A stretch of DNA of 64,000 nucleotides from Pseudonocardia sediminis. Its GTDB lineage: Bacteria; Actinomycetota; Actinomycetes; Mycobacteriales; Pseudonocardiaceae. The stretch is taken from assembly GCF_004217185.1 (NCBI RefSeq), contig NZ_SHKL01000001.1:5516001-5580000 (forward strand). Direction: 5' to 3'. The notes beneath the pieces were generated by a model. That model ran no database searches. It was not told the DNA's origin and saw only the letters and a list, made by a program, of their open reading frames with translations. The first letter of the stretch is position 1. Each line of letters begins with the position of its first letter. Below, piece by piece: positions 1 to 8,829 of this stretch. Made by a program: the position numbers and the translations under genes.

Positions 1-1590
1 CGGTCCCGAGCGGCGGGACGGACCATCGGCCGTGCGGGCCCGCGCGTCGCGTGAGGCCGTGCCCCGTCCGGACGGCGTGCGGCTCCCCGCCCGACGGTCG
101 TCGCCGCCGTCCTCTCCCCCGTCGCGACCCTCGTCGTCCCCGGCCGGTCGTCGCGTCCCCGGGCGGCGGGCGACGGGCTCGTCGGAGTGCTCCGCCGAGG
201 CGGCCCGTCCGGCCGCCCGTGCCGCAGCCGCCCGGGCCGCAGCGGAGCGTCCCGTCCCCGCACGCGGTGATCCCGGACGTCCGGCGTCCGCCCGCGCCGT
301 GCGACGGGCCTCGGCCACCCCGCGGGCGCGCCCGGCGCCGGTGGCCGAGCGGTCCAGCCCCATGCAGACCGCCACCGCGGGCAGGCCGACCAGCAGCAGC
401 GCGGCCAGGAACACCAGCCAGCCCGAGAGCGTCACCGGGTCGTAGGGGCCGTCGGCCAGGCGTCCCCCGGCGATCGCGGCACCGAGCCCCGCACCGGCGG
501 CGGTCACCGCGGCGGCGACACCGGCCGCGGCCAGGCGGTCGGTCCGGTCCGCGACCGGTCCGAGCGACCGGGAGCAGACGACCCCGGCGGCCACCCCGGC
601 CCCGAGCGGGAGCAGCAGGACCAGCACCGCCCCGACCGACACCGGAGCCGTGGGGAACGCCGCGAACAGCGGGAACGGCGGCATCGCCCCGTCGACGGCG
701 CCGAACGGCCCGTTGCGCGCCGCACCGACGTCGACCCCGGGACCGAGCGCCCAGGCCATGCCGCCGAGAAGCGCGTTCGGCAGGTAGGCGACGGCGAGCA
801 GCGCCACCCCGAGACCGGCCCCGGCACCCGGGGCGAGCGTCGCGAACGACCGCGCCACCTCCGGTGCGTGCCCGAGCAGACCGGCCAGCAGCACCAGCGC
901 CCCGGACAGCACGAGCCCGGCGGCCCCGGCACGGGCGCCCGCCAGCCCGGCCGCGGGCCAGCCCTGCAGCCGTTCCCGCCAGGTCTCCGGCAGACCGCAG
1001 GCCCGGAGCACGCCGACGCCGGCCGCGGACCCGGCGACCAGCCCGGCCCCGACCATCGACGCCCACGGCGCGGTCACCGCCATGTCCTGGGGAAGCAGCG
1101 CCCCTCCGAGCACCGCGACCACCGCGGCCGCCCCGGCCTGCGACGCGACGACGGCGCCCGCGTCGTGCCGGACCCGCCCGCCGAGCCGGCGCACCGACCA
1201 CCCGGACGCGATCGTCACGACGGTGAACACCGCGATCGTGGGCAGCAGCGGCAGCACGCCGAGCTGCCGGCCGTCGAGCACCAGGGGGATCTGCTGGGCG
1301 GCGAGCCACAGCGGGACGGCGGTCGCGAGGGCCCCGTCCGGGGAGACGCCCTCACCACCGGACGCGGTCAGCACCGCCGCGAGCGGGACCATCATCGTGT
1401 AGCCGGCGAGGATCGCACCCATCGTCCCGGCGAGCAGGACGCGCAGCCGCTCCAGGCCGTCGCGGCGCTGCCGTCCGGAGCCCGGCGTGCCCTTGCGGTC
1501 GCGGGCACCGCGGCCGGGGCGACGCTGCGGCCGGGCACGCGCGGCGCCGCCCGTGCTGCGCTCGGTCGGGATCGGGGCCGTGGTGCTCAC
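1..1590 (-). CDS. PerM-like integral membrane protein (DUF6350), 3' end outside the window
   Basis: The reading frame is open for 530 codons from a GTG at 1590 to the window edge, so the C-terminus is missing. A basic, Arg/Pro-rich head of about 50 residues is followed by many hydrophobic segments of the Ala/Leu/Val/Gly type. The last 120 visible residues form a charged, Arg/Ala-rich cytoplasmic tail. The gene follows a DUF5336 gene and sucCD, the order I recall for M. tuberculosis Rv0951-Rv0955, where Rv0955 (PerM) is a membrane protein linked to cell division and persistence. That role is inferred from family and position. A GACCCT hexamer 6 nt before the GTG suggests a leaderless message. 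Confidence 0.75.
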   Translation of the reverse strand, partial: MSTTAPIPTERSTGGAARARPQRRPGRGARDRKGTPGSGRQRRDGLERLRVLLAGTMGAILAGYTMMVPLAAVLTASGGEGVSPDGALATAVPLWLAAQQIPLVLDGRQLGVLPLLPTIAVFTVVTIASGWSVRRLGGRVRHDAGAVVASQAGAAAVVAVLGGALLPQDMAVTAPWASMVGAGLVAGSAAGVGVLRACGLPETWRERLQGWPAAGLAGARAGAAGLVLSGALVLLAGLLGHAPEVARSFATLAPGAGAGLGVALLAVAYLPNALLGGMAWALGPGVDVGAARNGPFGAVDGAMPPFPLFAAFPTAPVSVGAVLVLLLPLGAGVAAGVVCSRSLGPVADRTDRLAAAGVAAAVTAAGAGLGAAIAGGRLADGPYDPVTLSGWLVFLAALLLVGLPAVAVCMGLDRSATGAGRARGVAEARRTARADAGRPGSPRAGTGRSAAARAAAARAAGRAASAEHSDEPVARRPGTRRPAGDDEGRDGGEDGGDDRRAGSRTPSGRGTASRDARARTADGPSRRSGP

Positions 1591-1716
1591 CCGGTCAGGG
1601 TCGCAGCGCCGGGCCGGGACACCGGGCAGGCACGCCGGGGAGGACCGTGGTCACATCCCCGGCGCGACGGGCCCTCCCACCCGGATCCCGCGTACGGGGA
1701 TCCGGTGTGGAGCGGC

Positions 1717-2880
1717 TCAGCCCGCCGAGTTCTTCGGGTCGCCGTCCGGGCGGAAGGAGTGGGTCCGTTCGTCGTCGGCGCCCTCGACGAGGGTGTCGGG
1801 ACGCTGTTCCGACGACGCCTGCCCCGCGGACGGGACGGCACTGGTGGCCTCCCCGCTCGCCCAGGACCCGGCCGATCCCGCCGATCCGGGCTGCCCGGCG
1901 GACGGCTGTCCCTGCGCCGCCTGCCCGTAGGCCTGCTGGCCCGGCACCTGCTGGCCGGGGGCGGCGGACTGCCCCGGCGCGGCGGCCGGGGCGCCACCGT
2001 GGGCGGAGGCGTCACCGGAACCCGGCGGCGCCGCGAACAGCGCCCCGTGCCCCTGCTGACCTGCCTGCTCCGTAGCACCGGGGTAGGAGCCCGGGTAAGG
2101 CTGCTGCCCGGGCTGCACGGCGCCGTACGGGGACGCGCCGTAGGAGCCCTGCCCGGGGACGCCCTGCCCCGGGACACCCTGACCGGGGGCGACGCCGTAG
2201 CCGTAGCCCTGCGGCGCGTAGCCGCCGTACCCGGGCCCGTAGCCCTGCGGCGCGTAGCCGGGGGCCTGGCCGAACGCGCCGGCCTGGCCGGGGTGGCCCT
2301 CCCCGTAACCGGGCTGCTGCGGGTAGCCGCCGGGCTGGCCGTAGCCGGGCTGGCCGTAGCCGGGCTGCCCCGGCGCCGGTCCGTACCCGGGCTGCCCCCA
2401 GCCTCCCTGCGGGCCGGCGTGGTGGTCCGGCTTCGGCTTCGGGGCCGGCATCGAGACCAGGCCGACGTCGAGCAGCAGCCCGCCGACCAGCGCGGCCGTG
2501 CTGAGCAGGCCGAACGCGATCGCGACCCAGCCGACGGCGCCCGGGTCCGCGATCTCCGAGGCACTGGTGCGGGCCAGCAGCGACATGAGGAACCCGGTGA
2601 CCGAGATCGCCGCGGCGACGGGCAGCACCCGCCCGACCCCGGGAAGCAGCGACAGCAGGCCGAGCACCCCACCGGCGACGATCAGGGTGATCGGGAACGA
2701 CAGGATCGCCGCACCGAAGAACCCGCACAGGTAGGTGAGCAGGGCCAGCACGGCCCCGACCAACACCACCATCCGGGCCGGTCCGGGTGCGAGCGGGGGC
2801 ACCGCGGACACGGCACCGCCCCGTCCCGCGCTCTCCCGCGCCCCGGAGGGCGAGGTCTCCGATGAAGGGCCAGTCGTCAT
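1717..2880 (-). CDS. DUF5336 membrane protein with a Gly/Tyr/Gln-rich tail
   Basis: This 387-residue protein has about four hydrophobic segments in its first 150 residues (for example LALLTYLCGFFGAAI). A long low-complexity tail follows, with repeated GYGQPGYGQP-type units and then Ala/Gln/Pro-rich sequence. It resembles the 34-kDa antigen family (DUF5336, Rv0954 in M. tuberculosis), whose members lie next to sucCD and perM. Rv0954 has been connected with the divisome; the role here is inferred. ATG 2880 is preferred over ATG 2889 because GGGAG lies 9 nt upstream of it, whereas it abuts the earlier ATG. The tail probably faces the cytoplasm or periplasm as a disordered region. Confidence 0.8.
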   Translation of the reverse strand: MTTGPSSETSPSGARESAGRGGAVSAVPPLAPGPARMVVLVGAVLALLTYLCGFFGAAILSFPITLIVAGGVLGLLSLLPGVGRVLPVAAAISVTGFLMSLLARTSASEIADPGAVGWVAIAFGLLSTAALVGGLLLDVGLVSMPAPKPKPDHHAGPQGGWGQPGYGPAPGQPGYGQPGYGQPGGYPQQPGYGEGHPGQAGAFGQAPGYAPQGYGPGYGGYAPQGYGYGVAPGQGVPGQGVPGQGSYGASPYGAVQPGQQPYPGSYPGATEQAGQQGHGALFAAPPGSGDASAHGGAPAAAPGQSAAPGQQVPGQQAYGQAAQGQPSAGQPGSAGSAGSWASGEATSAVPSAGQASSEQRPDTLVEGADDERTHSFRPDGDPKNSAG

Positions 2881-3020
2881 GTCGGACATCTCCCGCGGGC
2901 CGCGACCGGCGCGGCGTCGGCAATACGGTTCGGTCCGGGCACGCTAACCCATCCGGGGCATTCCACCGCACCGGCGGCGAGCGCGTCCTCCCGGGAGCGC
3001 CCACGGGCGCCCCCATGACG

Positions 3021-3058
3021 ACGCGCGGCCCCCGGGAGGGTTCCCGGGGGCCGCGCGT
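3021..3058 (-). terminator. Strong hairpin terminator after sucCD
   Basis: A perfect 17-bp GC-rich stem (3021-3037 with 3042-3058) has a 4-nt loop. It lies 17 bp past the sucD stop and before the DUF5336 gene on the same strand. There is no T-tract, which is usual for actinomycete terminators. Confidence 0.85.
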
Positions 3059-3074
3059 GAGGTACTGCGGGGGC

Positions 3075-3962
3075 TCACTTCGAGCCGATGATCTCCTTCA
3101 TCAGCGCGGCGGTCTCCGACGGCGTCTTGCCGACCTTGACCCCGGCGGCCTCGAGGGCCTCCTTCTTCGCCTGCGCGGTACCGGCCGAGCCGGACACGAT
3201 CGCGCCGGCGTGGCCCATCGTCTTGCCCTCCGGCGCGGTGAAGCCCGCGACGTAGCCGGCGACCGGCTTGGTGACGTTGGCCTTGATGAAGTCCGCGGCA
3301 CGCTCCTCGGCGTCGCCACCGATCTCACCGATCATCACGATGGCCTCGGTCTCCGGGTCCGCCTCGAACGCCTCGAGGGCGTCGATGTGGGTGGTCCCGA
3401 TGACCGGGTCACCGCCGATGCCGATGGCGGTGGAGAACCCGATCTCACGCAGCTCGTACATCATCTGGTAGGTCAGCGTGCCGGACTTCGACACCAGACC
3501 GATCTTGCCCGGGCCCGCGATGTTGGCCGGGATGATGCCCGCGTTGGACTTGCCGGGCGAGATGATGCCGGGGCAGTTCGGCCCGATGATCCGGGTCTTG
3601 TTGCCCTTGGCCGACGCGTGGGCCCAGAAGTAGGCGGAGTCGTGCACCGGGATGCCCTCGGTGATGACGACGGCGAGCCCGATCTGGGCGTCGATGGCCT
3701 CGATCACGGCGTCCTTGGCGAACTTCGGCGGGACGAACAGGACCGAGACGTCCGCCCCGGTCTCCTTCATCGCCTCCTCGACCGTGCCGTACACCGTGAC
3801 GTCCTGGCCGGAGACGTTGACGCTGGTCCCGGCCTTGCGGGCGTTCACGCCGCCGACGATGTTCGTCCCGGAGGCGATCATCTTGGTGGCGTGCTTCATG
3901 CCCTCGCCACCGGTGATGCCCTGGACGATGACCTTGCTGTTCTCGTTGAGGAAGATCGACAT
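3075..3962 (-). CDS. sucD: Succinyl-CoA synthetase (ADP/GDP-forming) subunit alpha
   Basis: SucD binds CoA and carries the phosphohistidine that relays phosphate between nucleotide and succinate, converting succinyl-CoA to succinate in the TCA cycle with SucC. The 295-residue length is typical. The N-terminal CoA-binding Rossmann region begins with [11 protein letters not shown] (residues 11-21). [12 protein letters not shown] is near residue 130. The phosphohistidine motif GHAGAI puts His at about 251. The gene starts 2 nt after the sucC stop, so the pair is one translationally linked operon, and it ends at a strong hairpin terminator. Confidence 0.98.
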   Translation of the reverse strand: MSIFLNENSKVIVQGITGGEGMKHATKMIASGTNIVGGVNARKAGTSVNVSGQDVTVYGTVEEAMKETGADVSVLFVPPKFAKDAVIEAIDAQIGLAVVITEGIPVHDSAYFWAHASAKGNKTRIIGPNCPGIISPGKSNAGIIPANIAGPGKIGLVSKSGTLTYQMMYELREIGFSTAIGIGGDPVIGTTHIDALEAFEADPETEAIVMIGEIGGDAEERAADFIKANVTKPVAGYVAGFTAPEGKTMGHAGAIVSGSAGTAQAKKEALEAAGVKVGKTPSETAALMKEIIGSK

Positions 3963-3964
3963 TC

Positions 3965-5134
3965 TCAGGCTCCAGCCGCAAGCTCGGCGGCCTTGTCGGC
4001 CGCGTCGTCCATCGTGCCCACCACCGTGACGAGCGGGTGGTTCGCGTCGGCGAGGATCTTGCGACCCTCCTCGACCGAGTTCCCGTCCAGGCGCACGACC
4101 AGCGGCTTCGTCGCGCCGTCGCCCAGGATCTTCAGCGCCTCGACGATGCCGTTGGCGACCGCGTCGCAGGAGGTGATGCCGCCGAAGACGTTGACGAACA
4201 CGCTCTTGACGTCGTCGTCGCCCAGGATGACGTCGAGGCCCGCGGCCATGATGTCGGCCGAGGCGCCGCCGCCGATGTCGAGGAAGTTCGCCGGCTTCAC
4301 GTTGCCGTGCTTCTCCCCGGCGTAGGCGACCACGTCGAGCGTGCTCATGACCAGGCCCGCACCGTTGCCGATGATCCCGACCTGGCCGTCGTCGAGCTTG
4401 ACGTAGTTGAGGCCCTTGGCCTTCGCCTTGGCCTCGAGGGGGTTCTCGGTGCGCTCGTCGACGAGGCCCTTGTGCTCGGAGTGACGGAACTCCGCGTTCT
4501 CGTCGAGGGTGACCTTGCCGTCGAGGGCGATGACCTTGCCCTCGGGGTCACGGACCAGCGGGTTCACCTCGACCAGCGTCGCGTCCTCGGCGACGAAGGT
4601 GTCCCACAGCTTGACGATGACGTCGGCGGCCTGGTCGGCCACGGCGGCCGGGATCTTGCCCGCGGCCACGATCTCGTCGGCCTTGGCCTTGTCGACACCG
4701 GCGATCGCGTCGATCGGGATCCGGGCCAGCGCCTCCGGACGCTCGACGGCCAGCTCCTCGATCTCCATGCCGCCCTCGGCCGAGCACATGGCCAGGAAGG
4801 TGCGGTTCGACCGGTCCAGCAGGAACGAGAAGTAGTACTCCTCGGCGATGTCGCTGGCCTCGGTGACCAGCACCCGGTGCACGGTGTGGCCCTTGATGTC
4901 GAGGCCGAGGATCGCCTCGGCCTTCTCCTTGGCCTCGTCCGGGGTCTGCGCCAGCTTGACGCCACCGGCCTTGCCCCGGCCACCGGTCTTCACCTGCGCC
5001 TTGACGACGACGGCGGTGCCCAGCTCGGAGGCCGCTGCCTTCGCGTCGTCGGCGGTCTCCACCGTCCGGCCCGGCAGCACCGGGACTCCGTGCGCGGCGA
5101 AAAGGTCCTTCGCCTGGTACTCGTAGAGGTCCAC
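3965..5134 (-). CDS. sucC: Succinyl-CoA synthetase subunit beta
   Basis: SucC supplies the ATP-grasp nucleotide-binding domain and the succinate site of succinyl-CoA synthetase. The protein begins [19 protein letters not shown], the standard family N-terminus. It contains [16 protein letters not shown] near residue 50 and the Gly-rich [11 protein letters not shown] and VFGGITSCD segments in the C-terminal domain that meets SucD. GTG 5134 gives 389 residues, the usual length, and has GGGAG about 8 nt upstream. A frame extension of 46 residues beyond it lacks family similarity and is rejected. A CRP-like palindrome lies about 170 bp upstream. Confidence 0.97.
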   Translation of the reverse strand: MDLYEYQAKDLFAAHGVPVLPGRTVETADDAKAAASELGTAVVVKAQVKTGGRGKAGGVKLAQTPDEAKEKAEAILGLDIKGHTVHRVLVTEASDIAEEYYFSFLLDRSNRTFLAMCSAEGGMEIEELAVERPEALARIPIDAIAGVDKAKADEIVAAGKIPAAVADQAADVIVKLWDTFVAEDATLVEVNPLVRDPEGKVIALDGKVTLDENAEFRHSEHKGLVDERTENPLEAKAKAKGLNYVKLDDGQVGIIGNGAGLVMSTLDVVAYAGEKHGNVKPANFLDIGGGASADIMAAGLDVILGDDDVKSVFVNVFGGITSCDAVANGIVEALKILGDGATKPLVVRLDGNSVEEGRKILADANHPLVTVVGTMDDAADKAAELAAGA

Positions 5135-5300
5135 TCGGCTCTCCCGCTCCACTTCGCTCTCGCCGCGAATTCGCTCGTCACCCTCCGGCGCGGGCGGGAA
5201 GAAGGACTGCCCGCCGCGGGCGGGGTGCGTTCGCGGACGTCGGTCGTGCTGCTCCGGGGGGAGCCTAGCCACGACCGTCGCACCGTTCCTGACCTGGGCC

Positions 5301-5316
5301 GGTGACCGCTGTCACC
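5301..5316. promoter_or_regulatory. CRP/GlxR-like palindrome between sucC and the lipase gene
   Basis: The palindrome has arms GGTGAC and GTCACC separated by 4 bp, which contains the GTGA-N6-TCAC core recognised by CRP-family regulators (Crp in mycobacteria, GlxR in corynebacteria). It sits in the divergent region between sucC and the lipase gene. Binding is inferred from the match alone. Confidence 0.45.
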
Positions 5317-5406
5317 TCGCCCCGCCGACCAGGCGTCGTCGATCACCCGACCGGGGGGCCGGGCGGCGCGCGGCGCCAGGAGTGGCACGAGAAGTGATCT
5401 GTCGCA

Positions 5407-5412
5407 TACCGT
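5407..5412 (+). promoter_or_regulatory. -10 element TACCGT of a leaderless lipase message
   Basis: TACCGT fits TANNNT and ends 6 nt before the ATG at 5419. Transcription would therefore begin at or next to the start codon. No Shine-Dalgarno sequence is present. Confidence 0.6.
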
Positions 5413-5418
5413 TTCTCC

Positions 5419-6399
5419 ATGGCGATGGCGCTCGCAGGGTTGCGGCGCCTGCGCGCTCTCGCGGACGGCGTCACGACGGTGGCCGGCGAGGTCGGGCAGG
5501 CGGCGGACTACGCGGTGCGCACCTTCGCCTCCCCCGCGGGGATCCGCGGGATGGCCCTGGAGTGGGCCTGGATGGCCACGCACATCGCGCTCTACCCGAT
5601 CGGCCTGGCCGAGGAGACGATCCGCCAGCACGACGTCTACCGCACCGACAGCCTGCCGCCCGCGCAGCGCAGCCTCGTCGTCGCCGATCCGGCCGCGGCC
5701 GGGACCCCGATCCTGCTGGTGCACGGGATCATGGACAACCGGTCGGTGTTCTCGGTGTTCGGCAACGCGCTCCGACGGCGCGGGTTCGGCGTCGTGCACG
5801 CCATCAACTACAGCATCCTGACCGGCGACCTCCGCAGCGCCGCACACGAGCTGCGCGGGCACGTCGAACGGCTGCGCGAGCTCACCGGCTCGGACAAGGT
5901 GCACATCGTCGGGCACTCGCTCGGCGGCATGATCGCCCGCTACTACGTGCAGCGGATGGGCGGCTCCGCCGTCGTCGACACCCTGGTCACGCTGGGGAGC
6001 CCGCACTCCGGTAGCCGCGCCGCGTACCTGCTCCCCACCCCGCTGGCCCGCCAGCTGCGTCCCGGGTCGGAGATCGTCACCGAGCTGGCCGAGCCCACAC
6101 CGGACTGCCCGACCCGCTTCCTGGTCGTCTGGAGCCGGCTCGACGAGATGATCGTCCCGCAGGGCAACGCCCGGCTGCGCCACCCCGACCTCGACGTCGA
6201 CGAGCTCGAGCTGCGCGACGTCGGGCACCTGTCGCTGCCGATCGACCCGCGCACCGTGCACTGGGTCGCCAGCGAGCTCGCCCGCGGGGAGCGGGCCCGC
6301 GACGCCGAGCACGAACGGATGCGGCACCGCCGGATCCGGGGCGGACACCTGCGGCAGTCCCACCCGCACCACGCCGAACGCGGCGCGCCCGCGTCCTGA
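5419..6399 (+). CDS. Class 2 lipase/esterase-type alpha/beta hydrolase
   Basis: The 326-residue protein has an oxyanion-hole segment ILLVHGIMDN near residue 100 and the nucleophile elbow GHSLGG with Ser about 167. Asp and His candidates lie in WSRLDEMIVP and in DVGHLSLP near the C-terminus. This is the lipase class 2 (EstA/LipA-like) pattern, acting on acyl esters or lipids. There is no cleavable signal peptide. The helix around residues 45-65 is hydrophobic and might bind membrane, and the tail is His/Arg-rich. It is divergent from sucC and appears leaderless. The substrate cannot be told from sequence. Confidence 0.8.
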   Translation: MAMALAGLRRLRALADGVTTVAGEVGQAADYAVRTFASPAGIRGMALEWAWMATHIALYPIGLAEETIRQHDVYRTDSLPPAQRSLVVADPAAAGTPILLVHGIMDNRSVFSVFGNALRRRGFGVVHAINYSILTGDLRSAAHELRGHVERLRELTGSDKVHIVGHSLGGMIARYYVQRMGGSAVVDTLVTLGSPHSGSRAAYLLPTPLARQLRPGSEIVTELAEPTPDCPTRFLVVWSRLDEMIVPQGNARLRHPDLDVDELELRDVGHLSLPIDPRTVHWVASELARGERARDAEHERMRHRRIRGGHLRQSHPHHAERGAPAS

Positions 6400-6551
6400 A
6401 CGCCGCCCCCTGAACCTCGCCCGCCGACGAATCCCTCCGGCGGGCGCACCCGAATGCGCGCAGCCCGATCGGCGCAACGACGGTTCACCGTTCTCACTCG
6501 ACCGGTCGCCGATGATCGTGTGCCGTCCGCGCCCGTCCGTGGACCCTGCCG

Positions 6552-6580
6552 TTGCTCCGCTACGGCGCACGGGTTAACTT
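6552..6580 (+). promoter_or_regulatory. Sigma-70-type promoter of the M23 peptidase gene
   Basis: A TTGCTC -35 (6552-6557) and a TAACTT -10 (6575-6580) are spaced by 17 bp. Transcription would start near 6587, leaving a leader of about 124 nt before the TTG start codon at 6711. Confidence 0.6.
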
Positions 6581-6586
6581 CTGACG

Positions 6587-6710
6587 GTCCACGTCACGGA
6601 CCGGTCACAGCGATCGGCGCCAGCCCCGAACGGCGCCACTCCCCAACGGAGTCCCCAGCTCCGAGATCGCCGCCCCGGACCGGACGACCTGAACACCAGA
6701 AGGGCAGGTC
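6587..6710 (+). ncRNA. Structured 5' leader of the M23 peptidase gene, riboswitch-like
   Basis: Stem 6610-6615/6665-6670 encloses two hairpins (6616-6621/6632-6637 and 6638-6642/6648-6652) packed with no gaps on their 5' sides, a three-way junction. The strand 6585-6590 can pair either locally with 6598-6602 or at long range with 6677-6682. A last stem 6686-6691/6705-6710 puts the AGAAGGG ribosome binding site in a loop just before the TTG. In other actinomycetes c-di-AMP (ydaO) riboswitches precede Rpf and peptidase genes. I do not recognise the ydaO conserved sequences here, so the class is open. Confidence 0.5.
6593..6612 (+). promoter_or_regulatory. Paired GTCAC boxes, MtrA-type site, in front of the M23 peptidase gene
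   Basis: Two direct repeats, GTCACGGAC and GTCACAGCG, are spaced 11 bp start to start. GTCACAGCG is the box I recall for the mycobacterial response regulator MtrA. In Corynebacterium glutamicum MtrA represses the M23 peptidase gene mepA. The site lies just downstream of the predicted transcription start, a placement that suits repression. Confidence 0.6.
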
Positions 6711-7649
6711 TTGGCGCGCCACCGCTCCCCCAGCGGCGCCCGACCGGAGTCCCGGCCCGACACGTCCCCCGGCGTGACGGTCACCGCGACGAGCACCCGG
6801 CTCCCGGCGCCACCGGCACGTCCGCTGTGTGCCCGCGCGACCATGATCGCCGCCGCGGGCGGCGCCCTCGTCGCCGCCGGACAGACCGCGGCCAGCGCGT
6901 TCGGGATGTCCACCGCCCCGACGGCCGAGGAGTCCTACGCCAAGCTCGCCGCCTCGGCGATGCTCCCGGTGTCCGAGACGCGCACCGGCGACCCGACCGC
7001 CCCCGCCGTGACCTCGGCGATCGGCGGTGAGCAGCTCAGCTCGACCGGCGCCGTGTCCTCGCTGGACCCGGGCGCGAAGGTCGACGTCGCGAACCTGACC
7101 AAGGCCGCCCGCCTCGGCGAGAAGGCCGCCGAGGAGGAGGAGACGACGGGTGCCGCGCTCTCCCACGGCGCACCGCAGGCCGTCGTCTACGACGGCACCA
7201 CCTACGCCATGCCCACCCGCGGCCAGTTCACCTCCGGCTTCGGCGGGCGCTGGGGCGTCACGCACTACGGCATCGACCTGGCCGCACCGATCGGCACCCC
7301 GATCTACGCGCTGACCGACGGCGTGGTGGAGAAGGCCGGTCCGGCCAGCGGGTTCGGCATGTGGGTCGTGCTCAAGCACACCGACGGCACCTCCTCGGTC
7401 TACGGCCACATCAACCGCGCGTTCGTCGAGGTCGGGCAGAAGGTCCGGGCCGGCGACGAGATCGCCGAGGTCGGCAACCGCGGCCAGTCCACCGGCCCGC
7501 ACCTGCACTTCGAGGTGTGGGAGCCGGACGGCTCGAAGATCAACCCGCTGCCGTGGCTCTCCGAGCGCGGCATCGACGTCACCGGCCCGGCGAAGTCCGA
7601 GGCCGAGAGCGAGGCCGGCAGCGGCGCGGACGACTCGAGCCGCGCCTGA
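6711..7649 (+). CDS. Secreted M23 (LytM/gp13-type) peptidoglycan peptidase
   Basis: This is a zinc endopeptidase of the lysostaphin/LytM family acting on peptidoglycan cross-links. The 312-residue protein has an Arg-rich head, a hydrophobic export segment at about residues 44-65 and a charged linker. The M23 domain spans about 170-285. Zinc and catalytic residues visible are His185 and Asp189 (HYGIDLAAP), His233 (VYGHINR) and His264/His266 (GPHLHFEVW). It corresponds in position to Rv0950c near uvrD1. The start is a TTG with AGAAGGG about 6 nt upstream. Control by MtrA-type boxes and by a structured leader is suggested by the sequence. The acidic C-terminal tail (about residues 290-312) is low complexity. 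Confidence 0.88.
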   Translation: MARHRSPSGARPESRPDTSPGVTVTATSTRLPAPPARPLCARATMIAAAGGALVAAGQTAASAFGMSTAPTAEESYAKLAASAMLPVSETRTGDPTAPAVTSAIGGEQLSSTGAVSSLDPGAKVDVANLTKAARLGEKAAEEEETTGAALSHGAPQAVVYDGTTYAMPTRGQFTSGFGGRWGVTHYGIDLAAPIGTPIYALTDGVVEKAGPASGFGMWVVLKHTDGTSSVYGHINRAFVEVGQKVRAGDEIAEVGNRGQSTGPHLHFEVWEPDGSKINPLPWLSERGIDVTGPAKSEAESEAGSGADDSSRA

Positions 7650-7667
7650 GTGGCCGTGTACCGGGTC

Positions 7668-7850
7668 GCGAGTGACGCGCCACGTCCCTCTCCGGCCCGA
7701 ATCGGCGCGATCACGCGTCACCCGGTCGCGGCCCGTCCGGCGACGGCCCGGCCGCCGAGTGACGCACCATGTCCCTTCCCGCCCTGTGCGGTTGCCGAGT
7801 GACGCGGCATTGACCGCTCGGGCCCGTTTCCGGTCGTGGCGCGTCACTCG
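7668..7850. repeat. Cluster of a 15-20 bp repeat with core CGAGTGACGCRCCA
   Basis: Three direct copies (7669-7688, 7756-7775 and a shorter 7796-7810) and one inverted copy (7836-7850) of CGAGTGACGCRCCAYG lie within 185 bp. A degenerate inverted copy lies near 7705-7715. The cluster fills the gap between the M23 peptidase and the SDR gene and contains no coding sequence. Pairing of direct with inverted copies would form long hairpins, as in REP elements. Confidence 0.7.
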
Positions 7851-7902
7851 ATGCCGGGAGTCCGGCCGGGCACGGCCCGGACCGGCGCGCGAGGCTGAGC
7901 CC

Positions 7903-8772
7903 ATGCGCCCGTTCCGCCGCCCCCACCCGCACAGTCTGCGCGCCGACGCCGTCGTCACCGGGGCGGGGAGCGGGCTGGGGCGGGCGTTCGCGCGGGAGCT
8001 CGCCCGTCGCGGCGGCCGGGTCGTCTGTGCCGACCGGGACGAGGCGGGCGCCGCCGAGACCGTGCGCCTCGTCCGGGACCTCGACGGCGGTGAGGCGCTC
8101 GCGGTGACCTGCGACGTCACCGAGCCCGACCGTGTCCGCGCGCTGGCCGCGACCGCCGGGGAGTTCTTCGGCGGACCGCCCACCCTCGTCGTCAACAACG
8201 CCGGGATCGGCGCCGGCGGCCCGGTGATCGGAGGCCCCGACGACGACCTCGCCGACTGGCACGCCACCCACGACGTCAACTTCTGGGGCGTGGTGCACGG
8301 CTGCCACGTGTTCGTCCCGCTGCTGCGCGCCGCCGGGCGCGGTGGGGTGATCAACGTGGCCTCGGCCGCCGCGTTCGCCGCGGCACCCCGGATGGGCGCC
8401 TACTCGACCAGCAAGGCCGCCGTCCTGGCGCTGTCCGAGACGCTCGCCGCGGAGACGGCCGGGTCCGGGGTGACGGTCAGCGTCCTGTGCCCGACGTTCG
8501 TGCGGACGTCCATCCTGGGCTCCGGCCGGATCGACCCGGCGACCTCGGCCCTGGCCACCCGGATCATGGCCGCGACCGGCCGGGCCCCGGAGACGGTGGT
8601 GCGCCGGACTCTCGACGCCCACGACCGCGGACGCCTGCACGTCCTGCCGCAGGTCGAGGGACGCCTGACGTGGGCGGCCAAGCGGGCCCTCCCGGGTCTC
8701 TACACTCACGGCACCGGGCTCGGGGCGCGGCTGGCGACGAGGATGCTCGACGGGCCGCCCGGGCGCCGCTGA
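7903..8772 (+). CDS. Short-chain dehydrogenase/reductase
   Basis: This is a classical SDR oxidoreductase with a Rossmann fold. The NAD(P) motif is VTGAGSGLGRAF (about residues 16-27), followed by CADRDEAG for the cofactor, CDVT and the structural motif NNAGIG. The catalytic set is Ser in NVASAAAF and the YSTSK motif (Tyr/Lys). The 289-residue length is usual for an SDR acting on ketones, alcohols or lipids. ATG 7903 is chosen because the upstream open frame is made of intergenic repeat sequence. It converges on pcrA. The Arg/His-rich start and the Gly/Arg tail are ordinary; the substrate is unknown. Confidence 0.88.
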   Translation: MRPFRRPHPHSLRADAVVTGAGSGLGRAFARELARRGGRVVCADRDEAGAAETVRLVRDLDGGEALAVTCDVTEPDRVRALAATAGEFFGGPPTLVVNNAGIGAGGPVIGGPDDDLADWHATHDVNFWGVVHGCHVFVPLLRAAGRGGVINVASAAAFAAAPRMGAYSTSKAAVLALSETLAAETAGSGVTVSVLCPTFVRTSILGSGRIDPATSALATRIMAATGRAPETVVRRTLDAHDRGRLHVLPQVEGRLTWAAKRALPGLYTHGTGLGARLATRMLDGPPGRR

Positions 8773-8829
8773 CCCCGCCGCGTCGAGCCGATGGCGGCCC
8801 TTGCAGGCGGGCTCCGGAGCCGGGCGGGC

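Noticed and set aside
51-1226. Long open frame on the + strand opposite the PerM-like gene
   Set aside because: It encodes only Pro/Arg-rich sequence, the usual antisense shadow in very GC-rich genes. The minus frame gives a coherent membrane protein.
2012-3016. Long minus-strand frame overlapping the DUF5336 gene
   Set aside because: It is Arg/Ala-rich and crosses the sucCD terminator, so it is a frame shadow.
5135-5272. 46-residue N-terminal extension of SucC
   Set aside because: It has no resemblance to SucC and a good ribosome binding site lies before GTG 5134.
6587-6710. c-di-AMP (ydaO) riboswitch call for the M23 leader
   Set aside because: The position fits, but the conserved ydaO sequence blocks as I remember them are not visible. 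I therefore report only an unclassified structured leader.
7672-7902. N-terminal extension of the SDR
   Set aside because: The 77 extra codons are made of repeat sequence and Arg-rich residues. ATG 7903 fits the SDR start.
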